Assembly: GCF_900184685.1 (NCBI RefSeq)
Contig: NZ_FXXL01000007.1
Location: forward strand, 558,001-622,000
Direction: 5' to 3'
Length of the DNA stretch: 64,000 bases
DNA from: Butyricimonas sp. Marseille-P3923
Lineage (GTDB): Bacteria; Bacteroidota; Bacteroidia; Bacteroidales; Marinifilaceae
Part shown: positions 34,220 through 42,890 of the stretch, piece after piece
Numbering within the stretch: the stretch's first letter is position 1
Layout of the letters: the number at the start of each line of letters is the position of its first letter
Position numbers and translations under genes: made by a program
Notes under the pieces: model-generated
What the model saw: only the letters and a program-made list of their open reading frames with translations
Databases searched by the model: none
What the model was told of the DNA's origin: nothing

Positions 34220-36511
34220 ATGAAGATGGCATTTAAAATAGCAAAGATGGAATTGCAATCTTTGTTCTTCTCGCCCGTGGCGTGGTTGTTGCTGGTCGTG
34301 TTCTCTTATCAGGTCGGAATGACTATTTCTGATTCGTTGGAGGGAATCGTGGTACGCCAAGCGATGGGATACGAGATGTGGAGAGTGACGGGCAGCGTGT
34401 TCGCGGGATTAATGGAGTCGATACAAGGCTCTCTTTATTTGTATATTCCCTTGTTGACGATGAATATGATCAGTCGCGACTTGAACGGGGGGACGATAAA
34501 GTTGTTGCAGTCGGCACCTTTACGCAATATTCAGGTGGTAGCCGGTAAATACTTGGCTTTGATGGTATTCGGGCTGGCGATGATGGGCGTGATATTGTTT
34601 TACGTGATATTCGGTTTGTTCACGATCGAGAATATAGATATTCCTTACGTGTTGACGGGTATTCTGGGACTTTACCTTTTGTTGTGCGCTTATGCCGCTA
34701 TCGGGTTGTTTGTTTCCAGTCTGACTTCTTATCAAGTGGTGGCGGTGTTCGGTACTTTGATGATTCTCATCCTGTTCAATTACGTGGGCGACGTGGGGCA
34801 GAACTACGAGTTCGTGCGGGATATCACTTATTGGCTTTCAATCCGGGGCAGGGTGTTCGAGTTTATTTACGGGTTAATATGCAGCGAAGACGTGCTTTAT
34901 TTCCTGATCGTGATCGCTATATTCTTGACATGGACAACGCTCCGGTTGATTAACCGGGTGCAGAAGCGGGGATGGACAGTCCGCTGGGGTGCCTACCTTG
35001 GTGTATTCGTGTTGGCGATGGGATTGGGGTATCTGAGTTCCCGCCCGATGCTGATGTCGTATTACGATGCCACGAGAACGAAGGGAAATACGCTGAGCGA
35101 GGGAAGCCAGAATATCGTGAAGTTACTTGACGGAAAGGTGAAGATCACGACTTACACGAATGTGCTTGACAAGGAGTTTTGGAGCACGCTGCCCGATCAT
35201 ATTAATCATGACATGGGCAATTTCCGTGATTACGTGCGTTTTAAACCGGATATGAAGTTGCGTTACGTTTATTTCTATGACAACGCGGGTAACGAGGAAC
35301 TGGACGAGCAATATCCCGACTTGAACGACAGAGAACGGGCAGAACGGATATGTGATAATTACGGGATTCCTTTCTCTATTTTCCTGTCGCCGGAGGAGAT
35401 GAAGAAAATAGAGGATTTGAGCGCGGAGGGCAACAAGACAATACGCGTAATCGAACGGGAGAACGGGCAAAAGTCTTATTTACGTTTCTATTATCACGGG
35501 GGATGGAAAGAGTCCCCGATGGAAGGCGAGATTTCCGCCGCATTCAAACGTCTGGTGATGGACGTACCGACGATAGGCTTCCTTACCGGGCATGGTGAAC
35601 GCGATATCAACCGGGAAGCCGACCGGGAATATAAGCGTATTTCCAGTGACAGGAATATTCGAAGCTCTATGGTGAATCAGGGGTTCGATATAGAGGAAGT
35701 GCGAGCGGATCAGGCTATCCCGGACAGTATCAATATACTGGTGATTTCCGAGTTAAGGTCGCCTTTGAGCGAGCGAGAGAAAGTGCATCTGGACGCCTTC
35801 GTTGACCGGGGCGGCAATCTCTTTATACTCGGCGGACCGGGAAGACAGGAACTGATGAACCCGCTTGTCGAGCGGTTCGGTGTCCGCTTTATGCCGGGGC
35901 AGCTGGTGCAACCGACAAAAGATCTTCAAGCTGACCTGATACAGGCTTTACCGACGAAAGAAGGAATAAAATTATGGCCGGGGTTGGATATAATTCGGAT
36001 ATACGAGGGCTGCGTTGCTATGCCGGGCTGCGTCGGTTTGGAATACACTCCCGTCGAGGGGGTGACGATCACGCCGTTGTTTACCACCGACACGACGGGA
36101 TGCTGGAATAGGACACGGGGCGCGGACTTCACGCGTGATTCGATTGTTTATGAACCGGAAGCGAGTGACCGTGCCGGAGTTTTCGCCACGGTAATAGCTT
36201 TGAGCCGCGACGTGAACGGCAAGCAACAACGTGTAGTTATCTCCGGCAACACGGATTGCTTGAGTAACGGGGAATTTGCCACGGGCAGGCGGGAAGTTCG
36301 CAATTTTAATTACGAGTTGGCTCGTTCCGGTTTCTACTGGTTGTCACACGAGGAATTGCCCGTGAATACTTCCCGCGCGGAGCCGATAGACAGGAAATTG
36401 AATATTAGCGAGTCTGCCATGGAGGTATGGAAGATCGTGTTCATGGTAGTTATTCCCGTTATACTCGCGTTTGCCGGAATCTTGATATGGCTTCGGCGCC
36501 GGGGACGTTGA
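34220..36511 (+). CDS. Fused GldF-type permease and GldG-type protein (copy 1)
   Basis: 763 residues. Residues 1-240 are an ABC-2-type permease with six membrane segments ('SPVAWLLLVVFSYQVGM', 'LYLYIPLLTMNMISRDLNGGTIKLLQSAP', 'TGILGLYLLLCAYAAIGLFVSSL'). Residues about 290-720 are the periplasmic GldG/ABC_transp_aux domain ('IGFLTGHGERDINREADREY', 'DRGGNLFILGGPGRQ'), and a C-terminal membrane anchor ends 'IPVILAFAGILIWLRRRGR'. In the classical system GldF and GldG are separate genes; here they form one chain, and a paralogue follows at once. Confidence 0.85.
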   Translation: MKMAFKIAKMELQSLFFSPVAWLLLVVFSYQVGMTISDSLEGIVVRQAMGYEMWRVTGSVFAGLMESIQGSLYLYIPLLTMNMISRDLNGGTIKLLQSAPLRNIQVVAGKYLALMVFGLAMMGVILFYVIFGLFTIENIDIPYVLTGILGLYLLLCAYAAIGLFVSSLTSYQVVAVFGTLMILILFNYVGDVGQNYEFVRDITYWLSIRGRVFEFIYGLICSEDVLYFLIVIAIFLTWTTLRLINRVQKRGWTVRWGAYLGVFVLAMGLGYLSSRPMLMSYYDATRTKGNTLSEGSQNIVKLLDGKVKITTYTNVLDKEFWSTLPDHINHDMGNFRDYVRFKPDMKLRYVYFYDNAGNEELDEQYPDLNDRERAERICDNYGIPFSIFLSPEEMKKIEDLSAEGNKTIRVIERENGQKSYLRFYYHGGWKESPMEGEISAAFKRLVMDVPTIGFLTGHGERDINREADREYKRISSDRNIRSSMVNQGFDIEEVRADQAIPDSINILVISELRSPLSEREKVHLDAFVDRGGNLFILGGPGRQELMNPLVERFGVRFMPGQLVQPTKDLQADLIQALPTKEGIKLWPGLDIIRIYEGCVAMPGCVGLEYTPVEGVTITPLFTTDTTGCWNRTRGADFTRDSIVYEPEASDRAGVFATVIALSRDVNGKQQRVVISGNTDCLSNGEFATGRREVRNFNYELARSGFYWLSHEELPVNTSRAEPIDRKLNISESAMEVWKIVFMVVIPVILAFAGILIWLRRRGR

Positions 36512-36528
36512 TACTTAAAATTTAGATT

Positions 36529-38814
36529 ATGAGAATGATATATAAAATAGCGAAAACCGAGTTACAGATGTTGTTTTACTCGCCTATAGCTTGGTTAGTG
36601 TTGATCATATTTACTTTTCAATGTGGTTTGATTTTCACGGGTTCCGTCACGATGATCGAGAAACAGCAAGCGATGGGGTACGATCCCATGTTTATCAGTT
36701 CCAGTATTTTCGGTCGCCTTTTCTACGAGGTGCAGAACTATCTTTTCTTGTACATCCCTTTACTGACGATGGGATTGGTAAGCAAAGATCTTGCCGGGGG
36801 AACGATGAAACTTTTGTACTCGTCGCCGATGACGAACGCGCAGATTATCTTGGGTAAATACTTGTCCATGGTGATTTTCGCGCTCGTGTTGGTATCTATT
36901 TTTATCGTGTACGTGATATTCAGTCTGTTCGCGGTAGAGAACTTTGATGTATTGCAGATTCTTACCGGGATACTCGGTCTTTTCCTTTTGATATGTACTT
37001 ATGCAGCCGTCGGGTTGTTTTTCTCGACGCTGACTTCTTACCAGATTATCGCGGCAGTGGCGACTTTAGTATTCTTGACTTTCTTGAACTTCATAGACCG
37101 TATCTGGCAGGATATTGATTTCGTTCGCGACGTCACTTTTTGGTTGTCACTTCCGCGGCATGCCGGAACGTTTATAGGCGGGATGATTTGCAGCGAGGAG
37201 ATTGCTTATTTCATCATGTTCCCCGCCATGTGCGTGTGGTTCTCTATCGTGCGCCTGTCTTCCCGCGTGCAGAAGAGTTCATGGGTGCGGAATTTCGCGA
37301 AATACGCGGGTGTTTTCCTTATCATGGCGATGGTGGCTTACGTGAGTTCCCGTCCCGCCTTGATGGGGTATATCGACACGACACGGGAGAATAGTTTAAC
37401 GTTGACGCCTAACAGTCAGGAAATTGTGAAGAAGCTGAAGGGCGGACTCACGATCACCACGTACAGTAATTTGCTGGATGAGGACTTCATGAAGGCACTC
37501 CCTCGTTACCAGAATAATGACGCGTACCAATTTCGTGAATACCTGCGGTTCAAGCCGGAGATCAAGATGAAATACGTGTATTATTACGATTCGGTTCAGA
37601 ACACGAAACAGAGAGGTTTTTTGTCTGAATTGCCGATGGAGAGAAGGGCAAAACAGATTGCCGCGTCGTTCAAGATCAAGTTGTCGAGATACTTGACCCC
37701 GGAGCAGATCAAGCAGGTGATTGACCTGTCGCCGGAGGACAACCGGTTCGTGCGGCAGGTGGAACGGGAAAGCGGGGAGAAGATGTTCCTGCGGCAGTTC
37801 GACGATATGATGAGAGATCCGTCGGAGGCGGAGATTTCCGCCGCGTTCAAACGTATGGTGATGGAGTTGCCTACCGTGGGTTTTCTCACCGGACACGGCG
37901 AGAGAAGTATCAGCCGCTACCGGGATCGGGATTATGCCAGCTTTGCTCAAAACAAGCGTTTCCGCTATGCCTTGCTGAATCAAGGTTTTGATGTTCAAGA
38001 AGTAACATTGGACGGGAATATTCCCGAGCGGATCAATATTCTGGTGATAGCCGACATGCAACAACCTTTGAGCGAGCCGGAAATGGAACGTCTACAACAA
38101 TATATCGACCGGGGAGGCAATTTGTTTATCGCGGGAGAGGCGGGCGGACAAGCACGGATGAATCCTCTGGTGCGGCAGTTTGGTGTGGAGTTCACGGATG
38201 GAGTACTCGTGAAACCGACAGAGGATTATCAGCCCGATCTAGTGCTGGCATGGCCGACAGAGGAGGCACGGGAATTATCGTATTTCTTCGGGACGATGAT
38301 CGAGTGGCGCATGTGTGCCATGATGCCGGGTGTTACCGGGTTGAGATACACGGTAGATAAGGGGTTTAAAGTTACGCCGATGTTATTGACGGATTCCACG
38401 GGAGTGTGGAATGAACTGGAAACCGTGAATTTCATTGATGATACGGTGCGTTATAATCTGGCTGCAGGGGAGAAGGAACAACAATACACGACGCTTTTGG
38501 GATTATCCCGTCCGCTGGGAGTGCGCGAACAGAAGATCGTGATTCTCGGTGACGCCGATTGTATCGGCAACGCGGAATTATTCAAGCCCCGCGAGGGAAT
38601 GGAGAACGGCAATTTCTATATCATTCTCGGTTCCTTCCAGTGGCTGTCCGACGGTGAAGCCCCGGTAGACGTGCGTCGCCCGAAAGCGATAGATAATAAA
38701 CTGTTCCTCGGTAAAACCGGGGTGAAAGTGACGGAGATCGCGTTCAAGTGGATTGTACCTGCCGGGTTATTGCTATTGGCTATTTTCGTGTGGATCAGGA
38801 GAAGAGGGAGGTGA
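36529..38814 (+). CDS. Fused GldF-type permease and GldG-type protein (copy 2)
   Basis: 761 residues with the same layout as the previous gene: N-terminal permease ('SPIAWLVLIIFTFQCG', 'YIPLLTMGLVSKDLAGGTMKLLYSSP'), GldG-type domain ('TVGFLTGHGERSISRYRDRDY', 'IDRGGNLFIAGEAGGQ') and C-terminal anchor ending 'RRRGR'. The two permeases probably form a heterodimer served by the GldA-like ATPase. The two differ throughout, so the duplication is old. Confidence 0.85.
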   Translation: MRMIYKIAKTELQMLFYSPIAWLVLIIFTFQCGLIFTGSVTMIEKQQAMGYDPMFISSSIFGRLFYEVQNYLFLYIPLLTMGLVSKDLAGGTMKLLYSSPMTNAQIILGKYLSMVIFALVLVSIFIVYVIFSLFAVENFDVLQILTGILGLFLLICTYAAVGLFFSTLTSYQIIAAVATLVFLTFLNFIDRIWQDIDFVRDVTFWLSLPRHAGTFIGGMICSEEIAYFIMFPAMCVWFSIVRLSSRVQKSSWVRNFAKYAGVFLIMAMVAYVSSRPALMGYIDTTRENSLTLTPNSQEIVKKLKGGLTITTYSNLLDEDFMKALPRYQNNDAYQFREYLRFKPEIKMKYVYYYDSVQNTKQRGFLSELPMERRAKQIAASFKIKLSRYLTPEQIKQVIDLSPEDNRFVRQVERESGEKMFLRQFDDMMRDPSEAEISAAFKRMVMELPTVGFLTGHGERSISRYRDRDYASFAQNKRFRYALLNQGFDVQEVTLDGNIPERINILVIADMQQPLSEPEMERLQQYIDRGGNLFIAGEAGGQARMNPLVRQFGVEFTDGVLVKPTEDYQPDLVLAWPTEEARELSYFFGTMIEWRMCAMMPGVTGLRYTVDKGFKVTPMLLTDSTGVWNELETVNFIDDTVRYNLAAGEKEQQYTTLLGLSRPLGVREQKIVILGDADCIGNAELFKPREGMENGNFYIILGSFQWLSDGEAPVDVRRPKAIDNKLFLGKTGVKVTEIAFKWIVPAGLLLLAIFVWIRRRGR

Positions 38815-38905
38815 TTTCATCTTCCAATAATAGAACGATTAGACTATTCCACGGGCTCGTCAGGGGAACCCTTGTATTGTTAACGAGTGTTTAACGTGTC
38901 GTGAA

Positions 38906-38951
38906 CCGGTGGTGTACCGGTATATACCGTTTACCACCGGTACACCACCGG
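38906..38951. repeat. Perfect 16-bp inverted repeat with repeated ACCACCGG words
   Basis: CCGGTGGTGTACCGGT (38906-38921) and its exact complement ACCGGTACACCACCGG (38936-38951) flank 14 bases that hold ATATACCG. Further copies of the word follow (ACACCACCAGTACAC). It lies in the 361-bp gap between the Gld-type genes and thiF (convergent). It could be a bidirectional terminator or part of a repeat; no T-run is seen. The rest of this gap holds no gene that I can support. Confidence 0.7.
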
Positions 38952-39175
38952 AACACCACCAGTACACGATACTGGAACACCCCTTGTGTTCCTCTGTTAA
39001 TATGTTGATGTACAGTGGTTTAGTTGTGTTGATTAATTAACATTTATTAACAACTACAAGGTCGCTTACCCGTGTTCCGCCCCTTTTCCACTCCTTTGAT
39101 GCCTGATGGTGTAGCTATTTTTAACGCTATATGTTGTAATAATTGTGATATTATGTGATATAATTATAAAAGCAT

Positions 39176-39925
39176 TTATAAATCATACATCCCCGGGTCG
39201 GGTTCATTTTTCTTTTGAATGGTGAACGTGAGATACGTGTTGTTCATGATATCGATGGCGAGTAGTTTGCCGGAAAGGACACCGGGTTTTTCCAGAATGA
39301 CTTTTATTACTTCGTTGGCTTGGAGAGAACCGATGATGCCGGGAAGGGCGCCGATCACCCCTAGGGGTTGCGAGAAGTCCTTCACGGCATCATGGTACTC
39401 GAACAGATCCCGGTAAGTCGGACCGTCGTGATAATTAAAAACAGAGAGTTGTCCCTCGAACTCGCGAATGCTACCGTAAACGAACGGTTTATGCAGTTGC
39501 ACGCAGGCGTCGTTTATGACGTAGCGGGCGTAAAGATTATCGGTGGCATCGACCACGACATCGTAACCGGTGATGATTTCGAGCGCGTTATCGGGAGTTA
39601 ATCGGGTGATATATGGTGTAATCCTGCAAAAAGGATTTAATTGAATTAATTTAGCGGCTGCAACGGTTGCCTTGGCTGTCCCCACGTGTGTCGTGTCGTA
39701 TAATATCTGTCGTTGCAGGTTGGATTCCGATACCGTATCGTCGTCCATGATTCCGATGTGCCCGATGCCGGCGGCGGCAAGGTAGTATAACACGGGAGAA
39801 CCGAGTCCCCCGGCACCGACTACCAGTACACGGGAATCTTTAATTTTTTCTTGTCCTTGAATTCCAATGTCTTGAAGAATTATATGTCGGTTATAACGTT
39901 CCGTTTCTCTAGAGGTTAATGACAT
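39176..39925 (-). CDS. thiF: ThiF/MoeB/HesA-family adenylyltransferase (ThiS activation)
   Basis: 249 residues. ATP site 'VVGAGGLGSPVLYYLAAAGIGHIGIMDDDTV', 'SNLQRQILY', and 'DVVVDATDNLYARYVINDAC'. ThiF adenylates the C-terminal Gly-Gly of ThiS so that it can carry sulfur to the thiazole. No zinc-binding CXXC pairs are obvious, as in the shorter HesA-like members. It is the last gene of the thiamine set, and is separated from thiH by a recombinase gene. MoeB-like activity cannot be ruled out, but the context favours ThiF. Confidence 0.82.
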   Translation of the reverse strand: MSLTSRETERYNRHIILQDIGIQGQEKIKDSRVLVVGAGGLGSPVLYYLAAAGIGHIGIMDDDTVSESNLQRQILYDTTHVGTAKATVAAAKLIQLNPFCRITPYITRLTPDNALEIITGYDVVVDATDNLYARYVINDACVQLHKPFVYGSIREFEGQLSVFNYHDGPTYRDLFEYHDAVKDFSQPLGVIGALPGIIGSLQANEVIKVILEKPGVLSGKLLAIDIMNNTYLTFTIQKKNEPDPGMYDL

Positions 39926-39964
39926 ATTCTATCGCTTTAATTCTAAATTTGTTCTATTTGTCTT

Positions 39965-40573
39965 TTAATTATTTCTCTCGTTAATGTGTTGCTTCACGAA
40001 ACGATTGACGGTACAGATGGAGACCTTGTATTTTTTGGCTATTTTCTTGTAAGGGACGCTGTTATCCATGAGTTCAATGATTTTATCCTTGTTCTGGATT
40101 AACACGTTTAACTGCGGGCAACTCCCGTACGGGCGTCCCAGTTTAACGCCTTCCGCTTTCCTGACTGCCAAAGCTTCTCTCGTGCGGATGGAGATCAGAT
40201 TACGCTCGATTTCAGCCACAAGCCCAAAGGCAAACCCCAAGATTTTGCTATTCAAGTTATTCTCGAAAGTGTATCCCTCTTTCGTGCTGTGAAGAACAAT
40301 TTTGCGCTGGATGCAGGTATTGATGATATTCATGATATCGATCAATGTCCTGCTCAAGCGCGATACTTCCGTGACGATAAGGCAATCACCCTCTTGCAAA
40401 GATTCAAGAAGATCACCGAGTTTCCGGTCACTACTGCTAACTTTACCACTGACTACGTCGTGGTACCATTTATCAATATCAAGACCTCGGCTGGATGCAA
40501 ATTTCTTAATCTCCTCCTCCTGATTTTCCAGGTGTTGTTTGTTAGTACTGACTCGTAAATACGCAACTACCAT
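39965..40573 (-). CDS. Mpi-like serine recombinase (DNA invertase family)
   Basis: 202 residues. Catalytic N-terminal resolvase domain 'YLRVSTNKQHLENQ' (Ser8 or so), 'LIVTEVSRLSRTLIDIMNII', and 'AEIERNLISIRTREAL', with a C-terminal helix-turn-helix ('VPYKKIAKKYKVSICTVNRFVKQ'). It resembles the Mpi invertases that switch many promoters in Bacteroides. It lies between thiH and thiF on the same strand. I found no pair of inverted repeats around it that looks like a switch site, so its targets are probably elsewhere. Confidence 0.88.
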   Translation of the reverse strand: MVVAYLRVSTNKQHLENQEEEIKKFASSRGLDIDKWYHDVVSGKVSSSDRKLGDLLESLQEGDCLIVTEVSRLSRTLIDIMNIINTCIQRKIVLHSTKEGYTFENNLNSKILGFAFGLVAEIERNLISIRTREALAVRKAEGVKLGRPYGSCPQLNVLIQNKDKIIELMDNSVPYKKIAKKYKVSICTVNRFVKQHINERNN

Positions 40574-40603
40574 AATTGATTTAGTTTTTGACGTTTAAAA
40601 AGA

Positions 40604-40611
40604 CAAACGTA
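40604..40611 (-). promoter_or_regulatory. Possible -7 element for the recombinase gene
   Basis: TACGTTTG on the minus strand fits TAnnTTTG and lies 31 bp before the recombinase ATG. A -33 TTTG at the right distance is not seen, so the call is weak. Confidence 0.35.
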
Positions 40612-40688
40612 ACAAAAGGAGGAGAATAAACGTGATACTATAAATGTTAAAATTAGTTATGAAATTCAAGAGAGTGTCCCGCTCTCGA

Positions 40689-41798
40689 CTACATCCATGC
40701 ATCCCAATCTTTCCACACCGGTTCATAGCCTTGTGCCTTAATGGCTTCCACCATTTCTTGCGGGCTACGGTCATCGTTAATGGCAAATTGCTCCAGTTCC
40801 TTGTGGGGAACGACATACCCGCCGGGTTCCGTGCTTGATCCCGCGCTCATCGAGGTTGCCCCCAAGTGCATCACGTGATCTCTGAATTTCCGGCTTTCCC
40901 GCGTGGAGATGGAGATTTCTGCCTGTTGATCTAGCAAGCGGTACGCGCAGATCAGTTGCACCATTTGGCGATCGTTGATCGGGTCTTTCGGCATAAAAGC
41001 TCCCGCGTGCGGGCGCAAACGGGGCAGGGAGATCGAGAACTTGGATTTCCAGTAGTTCTTTTCCAAGTATTTTAGATGCAAGGCGGTGAAGAAGGCATCC
41101 GTGCGCCAGTCTTCCAACCCGAGTAACGCCCCGATTCCCATTTTTTGTACACCTGCCGAGCAAGCTCGATCGGGAGTTTCCAAACGGTAACGATAGTTTG
41201 CTTTTCTTCCTTTCGGGTGGTAAAGCGGGTATTGTTTCTCGTTATACGTTTCTTGATACACGCAGACAAAGCTAAGTCCGGCTTCATGCAGGCGGGCGTA
41301 GTCTGCCGTGTCGAGAGGTTGTACTTCTATGGCTATTTGTGAGAATTTGTCGCGTACGGTACGGATTACTTCCTCGTAATAATCCACGGTCGTAACGGCG
41401 GGTGCTTCTCCCGATACGAGTAATAAATGCTTGAAACCCCAATCGGCGATAACGTCTATTTCAGCCTTAACCTCGTCCAAGGTAAGCATTTTGCGATGAA
41501 TTTCATTATCATGGTTAAATCCGCAATACACGCAAAAGTTCGTGCAATAATTGGAAACGTAAAGGGGAATGTATAATTGGATGGTATTCCCGAACCTTTC
41601 TAGTGTAAGGCGTTGCGCTTCGATAGCCATATCTTCCAATAAAGGAGTGGCGGAGGGTGCAATGAGTGCCATAAAATCGTCTAACGTGCGATGCGGGTTG
41701 TTTATGGCGGCAATCGCGTCGTTTTTCGACTTATCCATGATGCTTTGTTTTACATCATCCCAGTCGTAAGTTTTAATTGTATCGTAGAATGTATTCAT
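40689..41798 (-). CDS. thiH: 2-iminoacetate synthase ThiH
   Basis: 369 residues from 'MNTFYDTIK'. A longer frame starting further upstream reads through intergenic repeat DNA ('PKANLTCNSPKANIKK') and is rejected. Radical SAM CX3CX2C is in 'NYCTNFCVYCGFNHDNEI'; 'LLLVSGEAPAVTT' and 'SISLPRLRPHAGAF' are ThiH-type. It makes dehydroglycine from tyrosine for the thiazole ring. Anaerobes use ThiH in place of the oxygen-using ThiO, as expected here. Confidence 0.95.
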   Translation of the reverse strand: MNTFYDTIKTYDWDDVKQSIMDKSKNDAIAAINNPHRTLDDFMALIAPSATPLLEDMAIEAQRLTLERFGNTIQLYIPLYVSNYCTNFCVYCGFNHDNEIHRKMLTLDEVKAEIDVIADWGFKHLLLVSGEAPAVTTVDYYEEVIRTVRDKFSQIAIEVQPLDTADYARLHEAGLSFVCVYQETYNEKQYPLYHPKGRKANYRYRLETPDRACSAGVQKMGIGALLGLEDWRTDAFFTALHLKYLEKNYWKSKFSISLPRLRPHAGAFMPKDPINDRQMVQLICAYRLLDQQAEISISTRESRKFRDHVMHLGATSMSAGSSTEPGGYVVPHKELEQFAINDDRSPQEMVEAIKAQGYEPVWKDWDAWM

Positions 41799-41809
41799 TT
41801 TTTTTATGT

Positions 41810-42000
41810 TCGCCTTTGGCGAGTTACAGGTTAAATTTGCTTTTGGCAAGTTGCATTTGTCTTCGACAAGTTACATTCGCCTTTGGCGAGTTACATTTAC
41901 CTTTGGTAAGTTACAAGTTGTAATTGATGTCACTGGCAAAGTGAATTTGCAACTTGCTGAAAGCAAATGCAACCTGTAACCTGCAACTTGCTGAAGGCAA
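41810..42000. repeat. Tandem 20-bp mini-hairpin array and inverted copies
   Basis: Five 20-bp units (41810-41829, then from 41837, 41857, 41877 and 41897) of the type tCGCCTTTGGCGagttacat. Each has a 4-bp stem; the arms are CGCC/GGCG, TGCT/GGCA, TGTC/GACA, CGCC/GGCG and TACC/GGTA, so paired bases have changed together. Inverted copies follow (41949-42000). The array lies between thiG and thiH. Confidence 0.8.
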
Positions 42001-42021
42001 TTATAACCCGCCACAGGCGGT

Positions 42022-42789
42022 TTAGTCCAAGAATGCCGTTAGTGGAGAACTGGCTTGGGCGTGGCGGTATTGCTTGGCTAATTTTGCCTCGAATGCCATG
42101 CGTCCGGCTTCAACAGCCAGTTTGAAAGCTCGTCCCATTTCTACCGGGTTGGGGGATACGGCAATAGCGGTGTTCACCAACACGGCAGAGGCTCCCATTT
42201 CCATGGCAGCGGCAGCGTGTGAAGGAGCCCCGATTCCCGCATCCACGATAACGGGTACCCGGCTTTGCTCGATAATGATTTCAAGCAGATCACGGGTAAC
42301 CAAACCTTTGTTTGTCCCGATAGGAGCTCCCAAGGGCATTACCGTTGCGGCTCCGGCGTTCTCCAAATGCTTGCATAACACGGGATCGGCTTGAATGTAG
42401 GGTAGAACGATGAATCCTAATTTAGCCAATTCTTCCGTGGCTTTCAAGGTTTCAATCGGGTCGGGGAGAAGGTATTTCGGATCGGGATGTATTTCCAGTT
42501 TCAACCAATTGGTACCGAGAGCTTCTCTTGCCAGCTGTGCGGCGAACACTGCCTCTTTGGCGGTGTGCACACCGGATGTGTTGGGCAATAACGTGATATG
42601 GGGTGCTTTAAGGTGGGCGAGTATATCGTCTTCTTTGCTTTCCATGTCTACTCGTTTCAGTGCGACTGTCACGAGTTGCGATTCGGACGCCAGTATGGCA
42701 TCTTCCATGATCTGATTTGACGCGAATTTACCGGTTCCGGTGAACAGGCGTGAAGTGAATACCTTGTCTGCAATCTTTAATGGTTCCAT
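42022..42789 (-). CDS. thiG: Thiazole synthase ThiG
   Basis: 255 residues. '[21 protein letters not shown]', 'VTVALKRVD', '[25 protein letters not shown]', '[17 protein letters not shown]' and '[31 protein letters not shown]' are typical. The active-site Lys in 'LKLEIHPD' forms the imine with DXP. ThiG joins DXP, dehydroglycine (ThiH) and ThiS sulfur into the thiazole phosphate. Confidence 0.96.
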   Translation of the reverse strand: MEPLKIADKVFTSRLFTGTGKFASNQIMEDAILASESQLVTVALKRVDMESKEDDILAHLKAPHITLLPNTSGVHTAKEAVFAAQLAREALGTNWLKLEIHPDPKYLLPDPIETLKATEELAKLGFIVLPYIQADPVLCKHLENAGAATVMPLGAPIGTNKGLVTRDLLEIIIEQSRVPVIVDAGIGAPSHAAAAMEMGASAVLVNTAIAVSPNPVEMGRAFKLAVEAGRMAFEAKLAKQYRHAQASSPLTAFLD

Positions 42790-42890
42790 ATTAATTTTAG
42801 ATTTCTTGATTTTATGATTTAAGATTTATGATTTCAACTGCACTTGTCGCCATTTTTTTTTATCGTAAATCGTAATTCATAAATCGTCAA

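Noticed and set aside
37396-38064. 222-codon minus-strand open frame
   Set aside because: Antisense to the second GldF-GldG fusion; shows no domain.
41799-41849. N-terminal extension of thiH
   Set aside because: The 17 extra codons are the mini-hairpin repeat read as protein ('PKANLTCNSPKAN').
41810-41916. CRISPR array (regularly spaced repeats)
   Set aside because: The 20-bp units are directly adjacent with no unique spacers, and there are no cas genes.
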